NCBI RefSeq assembly: GCF_004331455.1
Contig: NZ_SJJR01000007.1
Span: 124,001-188,000 of the forward strand
Direction: 5' to 3'
From: Micromonospora zingiberis
GTDB lineage: Bacteria > Actinomycetota > Actinomycetes > Mycobacteriales > Micromonosporaceae
Length of the DNA: 64,000 bases
Shown here piece by piece: positions 26,641-35,597 of the stretch (position 1 is its first letter; each line of letters opens with the position of its first letter). The notes beneath the pieces are model-generated. The model was given only the letters and a program-made list of their open reading frames with translations, did not search any database and was not told the origin of the DNA. A program made the position numbers and the translations under genes.

Positions 26641-27876
26641 TCACGTCCTCTCTGCCGGCGCCTGCTCGACCACGCCGTCGTCGATCAGCTGCGCCACCTG
26701 TGCGGCGGTGAAACCCAGGGCCAGCAGCTCCGACTCGGTGTCCTCGCCGAGTTCCGGCGTCCAGTCACCGACCCGTGCGGGGGCCAGGCTCAGGTGGAAC
26801 GGGTGCCCGACGGTGGTCACCTCGCCCCACCGGCGGTCGGTTTGGCGGACCAGGTATCCGTTGGCCAGCACGTCCGGGTCGTCGGCGAGGTCGAGGAAGG
26901 AGTTGACCGGCGCGACGGGGACGTTGTGCTGCTGCATCCGGGCCACCCAGTCGTCCCGGTCGCGGGTCAGGAAGATCTGCTCAAGAAGTGGTTCGAGTAC
27001 GTCGCGGTGCTGTTCCCGTACCCGGCTGCGGTGGAACCGCTCGTCGGTGAAGAGGTCATCGCGCTCCAGGGCCAGGGTGAGGTTGCGCCAGAGCTTCTGG
27101 TCGGTCGCGCCGATGACGACCCAGCGGCCGTCACCGCAGCGGAACGCCCCAGACGTCGAGGTGACCCGTCCCGGTGGCCGGTGCACCTTGCCGTCGCGCA
27201 GCGCGATGGTGATCTCCGCGGCGTGCATGCCGAGGCAGGCGCCGACGAGGGAGGCGTCCACCCGTTGGCCGTGGCCGGTGCGTTCCCGCATGAACAGCGC
27301 GGTCAGGACGGCCATGGCCAGGAACATGCCGCCCGCGGAGTCCGCCATGCCCCGGGTGGCCAGCCGGGGCACGCCCTCGCTGCTGCGCATGAAATCCGAG
27401 ACGCCGGAGACCGCCTGGCCGACCATGTCGTACATGGGTTCCCGGTGGCGTGGGCCGTGCGGTCCGTACCCGGAGGCACCCGCGTAGATGATCCGGGGGT
27501 TGGCGGCCTTGAACTTGTCGTAGCCCAGGCCGAGGCGATCCATGACGCCCGGCCGGAAGTTCTCCACCACGACATCGCAGTCGGCGGCGAGCCGGAGGAC
27601 GATGTCGCGACCGGCCTCGGTGGTGATGTCCACCGAGACCGAGCGCTTGCCCCGGTTCAACGCGTGGAAGAACCCGCCGAATCCGTCCGGGGCCAGCCGC
27701 AGCCGGCGGTCCCACTCGCCGCCGGGGCGCTCCACCTTCAGTACGGCGGCGCCCATGTCAGCCATGATCTTGGTGGCGTACGGCCCCTGCATGAACCGGG
27801 TGAAGTCGAGGACCCGGATGCCGGCCAGTGCACCGGGCCGGTCGTCGGCCACCGCGTCGTCTCGCGGGTCACTCAC
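26641..27876 (-). CDS. CaiB/BaiF family CoA-transferase
   Basis: Formyl-CoA transferase family (class III) enzyme of 411 residues. The N-terminal GIRVLDFTRFMQGPYATKIM and the VLKVERPGGEWDR stretch are family hallmarks, as is GKRSVSVDITTEAGRD. The catalytic Asp is in MYDMVGQAVSG. It moves CoA between carboxylic acids through an aspartyl anhydride. The GTG at 27876 is chosen because AAAGGAG lies seven bases upstream, and the gene overlaps the acyl-CoA synthetase by eight bases. It presumably activates or recycles the island's acid intermediates. Confidence 0.88.
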   Translation of the reverse strand: MSDPRDDAVADDRPGALAGIRVLDFTRFMQGPYATKIMADMGAAVLKVERPGGEWDRRLRLAPDGFGGFFHALNRGKRSVSVDITTEAGRDIVLRLAADCDVVVENFRPGVMDRLGLGYDKFKAANPRIIYAGASGYGPHGPRHREPMYDMVGQAVSGVSDFMRSSEGVPRLATRGMADSAGGMFLAMAVLTALFMRERTGHGQRVDASLVGACLGMHAAEITIALRDGKVHRPPGRVTSTSGAFRCGDGRWVVIGATDQKLWRNLTLALERDDLFTDERFHRSRVREQHRDVLEPLLEQIFLTRDRDDWVARMQQHNVPVAPVNSFLDLADDPDVLANGYLVRQTDRRWGEVTTVGHPFHLSLAPARVGDWTPELGEDTESELLALGFTAAQVAQLIDDGVVEQAPAERT

Positions 27877-30061
27877 CGTCGTTCTCCTTTCGTGGGCGGG
27901 TGGTGACCAGGACATCGAGGGCCTCGATACCGGCGGCGGAGATCCGCAGCGGGTTGACCTCCAAGGTGTCCAGGGCCGGCCCGACCGACAGGGCGGCGTG
28001 GCAGATGCCGACCACCACCTCGCTGAGTGCGTCGAGGTCGACCGGGTCCGTGCCGCGTGCTCCCCGCAGCATCGCCGCGCCGCGCAGCTCGCGCAGCATC
28101 TCCTTGACCATGGTGGCGTCGACCGGGAGGACGCGCAGGCTGCTGTCGCCGAGCACCTCGACCCAGATGCCGCCGAGTCCGAGGGCCAGCACCGGCCCGA
28201 AGATCGGGTCGACGGTGACGCCGACGAGGAGTTCCGGTCCGGGCCCCCGTAGCGGTGAGATCAGGACGCCTCGTACGTCGGCCTCCGGTACGCGCGCGGC
28301 GATGGTCGCCACCATGTCCCGGTAGGCCGCGGCGGCGGCTTCGGGGCCTTCGATGCCGAGCACGACCCCGCCGACGTCGGACTTGTGGGCGATGTCCCGG
28401 GAGCAGATCTTCAGGGCCAGTGGGCCCGGCCAGGCGTTGGCCGCCTCGGCCGCCTCGGCGGCGGAGGTGACCAGCCGTGCCGGGACCAACGGCACCCCGA
28501 CGGCGGACAGCAGGTTCCGACCCTCGTCCTCGGCCCAGGTGCCGGTCGGTGCCGATGCCGGGGCGGCCTGGCTCTGGTGGCTGGCGAGCGCCGGGCGGGA
28601 CAGGATCCGCTCGCGCTGGTCGACCCAGCGCATCATGTGCCCGATCGAGGACATCGCGAGGTCGGCGCCGGGCAGCAGGTACAGGCCGTTGTCGGCCAGC
28701 AGGCGGCGTGGGTAGTCCGCCACGTCCAGGCAGGTGTTGGAGGACAGGAAGATCGGCACTGGTGCCGCCTCGACGATCTCACCGATGATCTTCATGCGGC
28801 TCTCGATGAAGTCGGGATCAGCCGGTGGTGCCGGTGGCAGGGGGGTCATCATGCTGAACATGAAGTCGATGCCGGGGTCGGTCACCGCGATTTCCATCAG
28901 GTCGTCCTCGGCCTTGGTTGGCCGGGGCCGGGCCCGGGCGTGACCGAACCCGGTGGTGTCGAGCGGGTTCAGCACCGAGGCGAACTCCGGCAGGTGCTCG
29001 CGCAGTTGGGTGACGGTCTCGTCGTGCCAGGCGGGTAGCGCCAGGTCGTTGTTCTGGGCCAGGTCGGCGATGATGTTGCAGCCGCCACCGGAGGAGGTGA
29101 CCACTCCCATCCGGCGCCCCCGGGGCAGCCGTCTGCTGTGGCCGAGCAGCCCGGCGGTGGAGACGAGTTCCTCGATGCTTTCGACCCGGACGATGCCGGC
29201 CTGCCGGAACGCGGCGTCGACGATGGCGTCGTCGGTTGCCACGGCACCGGTGTGTGCCATGGCCGAGCGCATGCCCTCCTCGCTGCGGCCCGCCTTGTAG
29301 GCGACGATCGGCTTGCCCGCTTCGAGGGCGCGGCGGCCGAGGGTGAACAGTCGGTCCGGTTCGCGGACCGTTTCCAGGAACAGCGCGATGGCCCGGGTGC
29401 TCTCGTCCTCGATCAGGTATTCGAGGACGTCCAGGCTGGTGAGTACCACCGAGTTGCCGACCGAGGCCCAGATGCTCGATCCCACCCCGTGTGCCTGGGC
29501 GAACTCGTAGGTGGCCCGGGCCATGGATCCGCTCTCGAACACGGCACTCACCGGTCCGACGAGCGGTGGCGCGTGGGAGGCCACCGCCCAGGGGGAGATG
29601 CCGTCCACGGCGTTGATGAAGCCGATCGTGTTCGGTCCCATGATGGTCAGGTCCAGTTCGACGGCGCGTTCACCGAGTCGCTGCTGCCGTTCGCGTCCGT
29701 CCGCGCCGGTCTCGCCGTAGCCGGCGGCGAGGACCACGACGTTCTTGACACCCGCCGCGCCGGCGTCTTCGAGGATGTCGTCCACCCGGTTCGGTCCGAC
29801 CATCACGTACGCGAGATCCACCGGCTCCGCGAGATCGCGCAGGGTCGGAATCGTCGGCCGGTCGAACAGTACGGAGTACTTGGGGTGCACGAAGGTGAGG
29901 TGCTCGACGCCGCCACCGAGGCGAAGGCTGCCGAGCAGGTTGAGTGCCCAGCTGGAACTGCTCGACGCGCCGACGATGGCAATGCTCCGGGCTCCGAAGA
30001 ATGCGCCTACCCGCTGCGGGGTCACCACCTGGCGCCTTAATGAGTAGTCAACGGTCACCAT
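27869..30061 (-). CDS. NDP-forming acyl-CoA synthetase (CoA-binding + ATP-grasp)
   Basis: Fused acyl-CoA synthetase of 730 residues of the acetate-CoA ligase (ADP-forming)/Pat-like superfamily. It has an N-terminal CoA-binding Rossmann domain (SIAIVGASSSSSWALN), a succinyl-CoA ligase-like domain with the phosphorylated His in MAHTGAVA, and a C-terminal ATP-grasp domain (LALKICSRDIAHKSDVGGV, LGLGGIWVEVLGD). It makes acyl-CoA from a free acid. It is the first gene of the operon that includes the CoA-transferase and three crotonases. Two island operators lie 40-100 bases upstream of its ATG. Confidence 0.87.
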   Translation of the reverse strand: MVTVDYSLRRQVVTPQRVGAFFGARSIAIVGASSSSSWALNLLGSLRLGGGVEHLTFVHPKYSVLFDRPTIPTLRDLAEPVDLAYVMVGPNRVDDILEDAGAAGVKNVVVLAAGYGETGADGRERQQRLGERAVELDLTIMGPNTIGFINAVDGISPWAVASHAPPLVGPVSAVFESGSMARATYEFAQAHGVGSSIWASVGNSVVLTSLDVLEYLIEDESTRAIALFLETVREPDRLFTLGRRALEAGKPIVAYKAGRSEEGMRSAMAHTGAVATDDAIVDAAFRQAGIVRVESIEELVSTAGLLGHSRRLPRGRRMGVVTSSGGGCNIIADLAQNNDLALPAWHDETVTQLREHLPEFASVLNPLDTTGFGHARARPRPTKAEDDLMEIAVTDPGIDFMFSMMTPLPPAPPADPDFIESRMKIIGEIVEAAPVPIFLSSNTCLDVADYPRRLLADNGLYLLPGADLAMSSIGHMMRWVDQRERILSRPALASHQSQAAPASAPTGTWAEDEGRNLLSAVGVPLVPARLVTSAAEAAEAANAWPGPLALKICSRDIAHKSDVGGVVLGIEGPEAAAAAYRDMVATIAARVPEADVRGVLISPLRGPGPELLVGVTVDPIFGPVLALGLGGIWVEVLGDSSLRVLPVDATMVKEMLRELRGAAMLRGARGTDPVDLDALSEVVVGICHAALSVGPALDTLEVNPLRISAAGIEALDVLVTTRPRKENDGE

Positions 30062-30100
30062 CGTCGAGTAGCTCCTATGGCAGGTTCGGAAACGAGTTAC

Positions 30101-30114
30101 TTAACCACGCTAAA
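30101..30114. promoter_or_regulatory. Island operator, site 2
   Basis: TTAACC-AC-GCTAAA; on the minus strand TTTAGC-GT-GGTTAA. It lies 40 bases upstream of the acyl-CoA synthetase start, next to a TATATT -10-like element on the minus strand. Site 3 is 46 bp further upstream, centre to centre. Confidence 0.65.
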
Positions 30115-30146
30115 TATAGGGTTCGGGGAGTGCTGTGGGGAATATA

Positions 30147-30160
30147 TTTCGCGTGGCTAA
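30147..30160. promoter_or_regulatory. Island operator, site 3
   Basis: TTTCGC-GT-GGCTAA, in the same intergenic space as site 2 and upstream of the acyl-CoA synthetase operon. The right half matches the consensus fully; the left half has one change. Confidence 0.55.
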
Positions 30161-30255
30161 ACATGTGATCGGGGTCATCGTGCCGGTGCGGCGCCGTCGA
30201 ACACCGCCGGTCCGGCGCAGGGGTCGTGCCGCTCCGACGACCCCTGCGCCGACCG

Positions 30256-31431
30256 CTACTGGTTCGCCTCGACCGGACGCTTGTCCTTCAGGACGAACAC
30301 CGTCAACGCCTCCTTGTAGGCGTTCTGCGAGTCGGCGAAGCTGATCGCCTTGCCCGCCTTGCCCGCCGCACCCTCGAAGGGCGCGAGACCCTTGAGCGCC
30401 GCGACCAGCGCGTCACCGCTGGTGTCGCCCTTGGTCACCTCAAGCGCCTGCCGCAGCGCCTCGAAGCCGTCCCAGGTCTGGGCGGCACCCTCGACCAGGG
30501 TGGCTGCCGTGGTGGCCGCGTCGCCGCCGTACTCGGTCGCGTACAGCTGCGCGAACTCCTGCATCTTCGGCTTCGACGGTTGGGTGTTGGCCAGCGTGTA
30601 GACCGGGAACTGGTCGTAGGCGGCACCACCGATGTTCAGCGCCTCAGCCGAGATGAGGGACCCGAAGCCGAGCACGGGAAGCCGGACACCCTGCTCCGAC
30701 AGGGTCTTGAGGACGAGCCCCGCATCCGCGCCGGAAGAGCCGATGTGGATGATCGAGTCCGGTTGCTGGCTCTTCACGGCCTCGATCGCGGTCGACACGT
30801 TCGTGGAGTTCAGCGTGAAGGCGATCGGCTTGCCCGGGGTCAGCCCCTCGTTCTGGAGCGCCTTCACGATCGGCTCGAACAGGGTCGAGCCGGTGGGACC
30901 GTCGTCGTGGATCACCGTCGGCTTGGTGAATCCCAGCTGCTTGTAGAGGGCCGCCATCTGGACCGGGTAGTCGCCCTGGTCGTGCGCGGCCCGGAAGGTG
31001 TAGGTGGCGCCCTGGGTGAGCTGGGGAGAAATCGTCGAGGTGGCGATGTAGACGATCTTCCGCCGCTCGACGACCTCGCGGATCGCGAGGCCCTCGATCG
31101 AGGTGTACCCGCCCAGGATCACCTCGGCGCCGTCCTGGGTGATGCTCCGCTGGGCGACCTTGGCGGACTCGTCCGCGGTGAGCTTGTCGTCGTAGACCTT
31201 CAGTTCGAGGGTCCGGCCGCCGGCACCGCCGTTCTCGTTGATCTTCTTGACCGCGAGTTTGGCGGCGTTGACCATCTGGTCGGCCGCGGTCTTGTTACCG
31301 CTTGTCAGGGGTACCGGAAAGGCAATTGTCAGCGGCTTGCCGGAGTCACCCGAGGGCGATTCGGTGCCGCCGCAGGCGCTTGCCGCCAGCACAGCGGCGA
31401 GCGTGACGGTAGTTGCGAGAAGTCGCCTCAT
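30256..31431 (-). CDS. Liv-type ABC substrate-binding lipoprotein
   Basis: Extracellular solute-binding protein of 391 residues. The signal peptide ends in a lipobox LAASAC, so the mature protein is lipid-anchored through Cys20. The fold is that of the leucine/isoleucine/valine-binding (peripla_6) family (IAFPVPLTSGNK, VYDDKLTADESAKVAQR, EVILGGYTS). Such proteins bind amino acids but also aromatic and other carboxylic acids. It is the last gene of the transporter operon that starts at 34872 and gives the importer its substrate choice, probably the compound degraded by the island. Confidence 0.88.
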   Translation of the reverse strand: MRRLLATTVTLAAVLAASACGGTESPSGDSGKPLTIAFPVPLTSGNKTAADQMVNAAKLAVKKINENGGAGGRTLELKVYDDKLTADESAKVAQRSITQDGAEVILGGYTSIEGLAIREVVERRKIVYIATSTISPQLTQGATYTFRAAHDQGDYPVQMAALYKQLGFTKPTVIHDDGPTGSTLFEPIVKALQNEGLTPGKPIAFTLNSTNVSTAIEAVKSQQPDSIIHIGSSGADAGLVLKTLSEQGVRLPVLGFGSLISAEALNIGGAAYDQFPVYTLANTQPSKPKMQEFAQLYATEYGGDAATTAATLVEGAAQTWDGFEALRQALEVTKGDTSGDALVAALKGLAPFEGAAGKAGKAISFADSQNAYKEALTVFVLKDKRPVEANQ

Positions 31432-31469
31432 GACTGCTCTCCTTCTTGCGGGGGTGGGGTGGTCGGCGG

Positions 31470-32192
31470 TCAGCCGAAGTAGGCGTGGTGCAGCCGCGAA
31501 CCCTGCAACTCGGCGGGCGGTCCCGCGGCGGAGACCTGGCCGTCGCGCAGCACGATCAGGCGGTCGCAGGCGGTGGAGACCCGCTCGCTGTTCTGTTCGA
31601 CGATGAGCATCGAGATGCCCTGGTGGCGCAGCGAGTCCAGCGACTGGTAGATGCGGTCGATGATCAGTGGGGCGAGCCCGAGTGAGGGCTCGTCGAGCAG
31701 GAGGACCCGCGGGTTCTGCACGATGGCCCGGGCGAGGGACAGCATCTGCTGTTCGCCACCGGAGAGCAGCCCGGCCAGCTGGGTCCGGCGTTGTTCGAGG
31801 ATCGGAAAGAGTTCGTACACCAGGGCCCGTACCTCGCGCAGCCGGCGGCGGACCCGGCCCCGCCGGAGGGCCATCGTGGCGATCTCCAGGTTCTCGTCCA
31901 CCGTCAGTGGTCGTAGTACCCGGTGGCCCTCGGGCAGCAGGACCAGCCCGCGTCGGGCGAGGTCGGCGGTGTTGACGCCGCCGATCGGCTTCCCGTCGAA
32001 GTGGATCGTGCCGGAGCGGGGACGCAGGCTGCCGCTGAGCGCCCGCATGAGGGTCGTCTTACCGGCGCCGTTCATACCGACGACTCCGAGGACCTCGCCG
32101 GCTTCGAGGGTCAGAGTGATGTCGCGCAGGACGGGTTCGCGGTTGCCGTAGCCGACGGCGAGGTCGGTGACCTGCAGCAGCGGTGTGCTCAT
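31470..32192 (-). CDS. livF: Liv-type ABC ATPase, LivF-like
   Basis: ATPase of 240 residues. Walker A is GMNGAGKTT, the signature LSGGEQQ and Walker B LLLDEPSLGLAP, the SLGLAP variant being usual for LivF. The start ATG at 32192 overlaps the upstream fused permease-ATPase by four bases. It pairs with the ATPase half of that fusion at the transporter's cytoplasmic face. Confidence 0.9.
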   Translation of the reverse strand: MSTPLLQVTDLAVGYGNREPVLRDITLTLEAGEVLGVVGMNGAGKTTLMRALSGSLRPRSGTIHFDGKPIGGVNTADLARRGLVLLPEGHRVLRPLTVDENLEIATMALRRGRVRRRLREVRALVYELFPILEQRRTQLAGLLSGGEQQMLSLARAIVQNPRVLLLDEPSLGLAPLIIDRIYQSLDSLRHQGISMLIVEQNSERVSTACDRLIVLRDGQVSAAGPPAELQGSRLHHAYFG

Positions 32193-34006
32193 CCGGGTAC
32201 TCCCAGGTAGGCGGAGATGACCTGTTGGCGTGCGAAGACCTCCGCGGGAGGGCCGTCGGCGATGAGCCGACCGCTGTCGAGCACGTAGACCCGGTCGCAC
32301 GCGGCGTTGATCAGCGACAGGTTGTGGTCGACCAGGACCACGCCGATCTGGCGGTGACTCAACGCCCGGACCACCTCGGCCACCTCGGCGCGTTCGAACT
32401 CGGTCAGGCCCGCGCCGGGCTCGTCGAGCAGCAGGAAGGACGGCTGGAGCATGAGGTTGCGGGCGATCTCGACGAGCCGTTGCACGCCGTACGGCTGGTC
32501 GCCGACGAGTTGATCAGCGCGTCCGGCCAGCGACAGGTCGTCCAGCAGCGCCATGGCCCGCTCGCGCGAGCGCCGGTCGTGCCGGATCGATCCGGGGGTG
32601 CGCAGCACCTCGTTGACCCAGCCCGGACCGTCGAGTCCGTCGCCGGCCAGCATGACGTTCTCCAGCAGGGTCAGCTCGGGGATCACCTTGGGACTCTGGA
32701 ACGTCCGGCTGATGCCCATCCTGACGATGTCCTGCTGCCGCCGCCCGAGTAGCCGGTCGCCATCGAGACTGATCGCCCCGGCGGCGGTGGGTACGTCCCC
32801 GGTGACCGCGTTGAGCAGGGTCGTCTTACCGGCGCCGTTCGGGCCGATCAGCCCCACCACCTCGCCGGTGGCGAAGGTGATCGACACGTTGTCCACGGCG
32901 CGGGTGCCGCCGAAGGACACCGCCAGGTCGGTGACCGTCACCTGCCGTCGTGGGCCCTCCTCGGCCAGCTGTTCGGCCACCCGCTGCGGGTTGCGCTGCT
33001 CGCCGGATCCGCTGGCGGTGGTGAGTGGCCCGGACCGTTGACGTGCCGGGGTGAACCGGGCCACCAGTCGTTGGAACGCCCCGGCGATGCCGCCGCGGGT
33101 CGCCACCACCAGCACGAGGATGCCGACTCCGTAGATCAGGTCCTGTGCCTGGCTGGTCACCAGCGACAGCTCGTCCATCACCAGGATCGCGAGCACCCCG
33201 AACACCGGTCCGAAGAAGTAGCCCGCCCCGCCGAGGATGGTGGCCAGCAGCAGCGCCACCAGTCGGTGGAAGCTGAACGTGTCCAGGTCGATGACCAGCT
33301 GGAAATGTGCGTACAGCGCACCGGCGAGGCCGGCGAGCATCCCGGAGAGCCCGAACGCGACCAGTCGGGCCTGCCCCGGTGATACGCCGACCGAGGCGAG
33401 GATGCGCGGTCCCTCGCGCAGCGCCACCAGCTTGCGGCCGGTGCCGGAGCGGTGGACGTTGCGCATCAGCTGGAAGGTGAGCAGCGCGAAGACGGCCGTC
33501 AGCCAGTAGAACTCCTGGTACCCGCCGATCAGCTCCAGGCCGAAGAGGCTGGGGGAGGGGATGATGTAGATGCCGATCGTGCCGCCGCTGAACTCCTCCC
33601 AGCTGAGCAGGATCTCACCGAGGGCGAGGGCGAAGGCCAACGTCTGGATCGCGAGGAACAGTTCGCCCAGGCTCTTGCTGGGTAGTGCGACCAGCACCGA
33701 CAGCGTCGAGGTGACCACCACCGCCACCAGCAGCGCGAGCCAGAACGAGACGCCGTAGTGGACTTCCAGGTAGACGCTGGTGAAGGCGCCCAGGCCGTAG
33801 GTCATGATGATGGAGAGGTTGAAGATGCCCGCGTAGCCGTAGATCAGGTTGAACGCCGCGGTGAGGATGTAGGCGATTCCCGCCGCGGTGGCCAGGTGCA
33901 GGTAGTAGTCGTTGCCCGCGGTGGCCAGCCCGACCACGACCAGGACCACCGGTGCGGCGAGGTGTCGTACGACCGCGGACGCGGCGACCTTCTGCATGGT
34001 GTTCAT
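32189..34006 (-). CDS. Liv-type permease fused to ATPase (LivM-LivG)
   Basis: Single 605-residue protein with two parts. Residues ~15-310 form a LivM-like permease with many hydrophobic helices and the GVSPGQARLVAFGLSGMLAG region. After a polar linker (~310-355) follows a LivG-like ATPase with Walker A GPNGAGKTT and Walker B LLLDEPGAGL. The signature is altered to YGVQRL, where LivG proteins usually have YGxQRRLEIARAL. The gene overlaps both neighbours by four bases. Such fusions occur in other actinobacterial Liv systems. Confidence 0.88.
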   Translation of the reverse strand: MNTMQKVAASAVVRHLAAPVVLVVVGLATAGNDYYLHLATAAGIAYILTAAFNLIYGYAGIFNLSIIMTYGLGAFTSVYLEVHYGVSFWLALLVAVVVTSTLSVLVALPSKSLGELFLAIQTLAFALALGEILLSWEEFSGGTIGIYIIPSPSLFGLELIGGYQEFYWLTAVFALLTFQLMRNVHRSGTGRKLVALREGPRILASVGVSPGQARLVAFGLSGMLAGLAGALYAHFQLVIDLDTFSFHRLVALLLATILGGAGYFFGPVFGVLAILVMDELSLVTSQAQDLIYGVGILVLVVATRGGIAGAFQRLVARFTPARQRSGPLTTASGSGEQRNPQRVAEQLAEEGPRRQVTVTDLAVSFGGTRAVDNVSITFATGEVVGLIGPNGAGKTTLLNAVTGDVPTAAGAISLDGDRLLGRRQQDIVRMGISRTFQSPKVIPELTLLENVMLAGDGLDGPGWVNEVLRTPGSIRHDRRSRERAMALLDDLSLAGRADQLVGDQPYGVQRLVEIARNLMLQPSFLLLDEPGAGLTEFERAEVAEVVRALSHRQIGVVLVDHNLSLINAACDRVYVLDSGRLIADGPPAEVFARQQVISAYLGVPG

Positions 34007-34872
34007 ACGCGCTCCGCCGTTCCACGGAAGGTGAACAGCCCGCTGGGCCGCACCAGCAGCACCAGGGACAAGATGACCAGAAGGGTCGTGAGGTGGAAGC
34101 CGGGTGCGATGAACTGGTCGGTCACCGTCATCGCGAGTCCGGCCACGAGTGCTCCGCCGACGGCCCCGAAGAGACTGCCCAGGCCGCCGATCACGGCGCC
34201 GACGAGGGACAGCACCAGCAGGGTGGGCGCCACATCGATGGAGACGCTGGCGACGGTCGCCTGGAAGATGCCGCCGATCATCAGGCAGACCCCCGAGACC
34301 ACCCAGGCCAGCAGGCGGAACCGGCTGCTGCGGACGCCGTAGACCGCGGCGAGCTCGTGGTCGTGGGCGACCGCACTGAGCGCGCGTCCGATCAGGGTTC
34401 GGTCGAACAGCAGGTAGAGGCCGATCAGCAGGAGCAGCGACAGGCCGATGATGAGCAGCCGCTGCCGGGCGGTCTGGAAGTCGCCGAGTTGCACCGAGCC
34501 GGTCAGCCAGGGCTGCACGATCGACGGCTGCCCGCCGAACTGCTGTCGCGTGACGAAGTTCAGCAGCAGACCGAAACCGAGGGTGGACAGGGTCAGGCCG
34601 ATCACGGGTACGCCCTTGCGCTGGGCGGGCAGGATCGCGGCGGCGTAGGTCAGCCCGCCGAGGACGGCTCCGGCCGCGAGCGTGAGGACGACGCCGAGTA
34701 GGGCGTTCTCCGCACCCCAGCTGGCGCAGGCGGCGCCGGCGAAGACGCAGAAGTATCCGGCGCCGAAGTTCACCACCCCGCTGACCCGGAACACCAGGCT
34801 GACCGACACCACCAAGGGGATTAGTACGGCGGTCAGCGACAGGCTGGTTACGATAAGTGACAGCATGTGCAT
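34003..34872 (-). CDS. livH: Liv-type ABC permease, LivH-like
   Basis: Membrane protein of 289 residues with about eight hydrophobic helices. The GVVNFGAGYFCVFAGA segment and ALSAVAHDHELAAVYGV loop are typical LivH features (the latter is the coupling region to the ATPase). It is the first gene of the transporter operon. Island operator site 4 lies 41 bases upstream of its ATG. Confidence 0.88.
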   Translation of the reverse strand: MHMLSLIVTSLSLTAVLIPLVVSVSLVFRVSGVVNFGAGYFCVFAGAACASWGAENALLGVVLTLAAGAVLGGLTYAAAILPAQRKGVPVIGLTLSTLGFGLLLNFVTRQQFGGQPSIVQPWLTGSVQLGDFQTARQRLLIIGLSLLLLIGLYLLFDRTLIGRALSAVAHDHELAAVYGVRSSRFRLLAWVVSGVCLMIGGIFQATVASVSIDVAPTLLVLSLVGAVIGGLGSLFGAVGGALVAGLAMTVTDQFIAPGFHLTTLLVILSLVLLVRPSGLFTFRGTAERV

Positions 34873-34912
34873 TCCTTCTGCATCCGAAGGTCGCGGGTCG
34901 CAGGAGAGGATC

Positions 34913-34926
34913 TTTTACGTGGTTAA
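34913..34926. promoter_or_regulatory. Island operator, site 4
   Basis: TTTTAC-GT-GGTTAA, 41 bases upstream of livH. It would place the transporter operon under the same control as the catabolic operons. Confidence 0.65.
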
Positions 34927-35037
34927 CTAATGCATGAGACTGGCGTCACACGCACCTGCTGTCAAGAGTTTTCGACGTCGCAATCTCGCGGCAACGATTC
35001 TGATGTGCGTGGCCTGCTCGGCCCCTGGGCAAGATGG

Positions 35038-35051
35038 TTAGCCTGGTGTAA
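35038..35051. promoter_or_regulatory. Island operator, site 8
   Basis: TTAGCC-TG-GTGTAA; on the minus strand TTACAC-CA-GGCTAA. The last bases run into TAATAT (35049-35054), a good -10 element for the VOC gene at 35083, so a bound protein would block that promoter. Confidence 0.6.
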
Positions 35052-35082
35052 TATCCGCCCCCAGACTCCGAGGGAGGAACCC

Positions 35083-35589
35083 ATGGCTCAGCCCCTTCTC
35101 CGCCTCTATCACACCGGCCTGATCGTTGACAGCCTGTCGAACGCAATGCAGACGTGGGGGGCGGCCCTCGGGCTCGACTGGGCGCCACCGAAAACGTCGA
35201 CCGCGCCGATGCTCTGCCCGGACGGGATCGTCGACCGCGAGGTCCGCTTCACCTACTCGCTACAGGGCCCCCATTTCATCGAACTTCTTGAGCAGGTCGA
35301 TCCGACGCCCTACCTCAACCTGACCGGCGGGCGGTACGTCCACCACCTCGGCTACTTCACCGACGACCTGGTCGCCGCGTCGGCCGACCTGGAGGCACGC
35401 GGGTTCCGTCGGGAACTGTCCGGTGTCGCCGACGACGGACAGATCGCCCGCGCGGCGTTCCACTACAGTCCCGAGTCGCCCGGCATGTGGATCGAACTGG
35501 TCTCCCACGAGATCGCCGAGGAGATCGGCAACTGGCTGGCGACCGCGGCCGCCGAGCGGGGCATCCCCTTCGTCTCCCCGTTCCGCTGA
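35083..35589 (+). CDS. VOC-fold (glyoxalase/bleomycin resistance-like) protein
   Basis: A 168-residue vicinal-oxygen-chelate fold protein. It starts RLYHTGLIVDSLSNAMQTW, with His as the usual first metal ligand, and later GGRYVHHLGYFTDDL and FIELLEQVDP. The family includes dioxygenases, isomerases and epimerases acting on acyl-CoA or aromatic substrates. The ATG at 35083 is preceded by AGGGAGG. It is followed after eight bases by a CoA-transferase, so both are likely in one transcript under operator site 8. Confidence 0.82.
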   Translation: MAQPLLRLYHTGLIVDSLSNAMQTWGAALGLDWAPPKTSTAPMLCPDGIVDREVRFTYSLQGPHFIELLEQVDPTPYLNLTGGRYVHHLGYFTDDLVAASADLEARGFRRELSGVADDGQIARAAFHYSPESPGMWIELVSHEIAEEIGNWLATAAAERGIPFVSPFR

Positions 35590-35597
35590 GCAGCACC

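Noticed and set aside
30135..30344. Small plus-strand frame upstream of the acyl-CoA synthetase operon
   Set aside because: It runs through operator site 3 and antisense into the binding-protein gene, with Arg/Pro-rich low-quality sequence.
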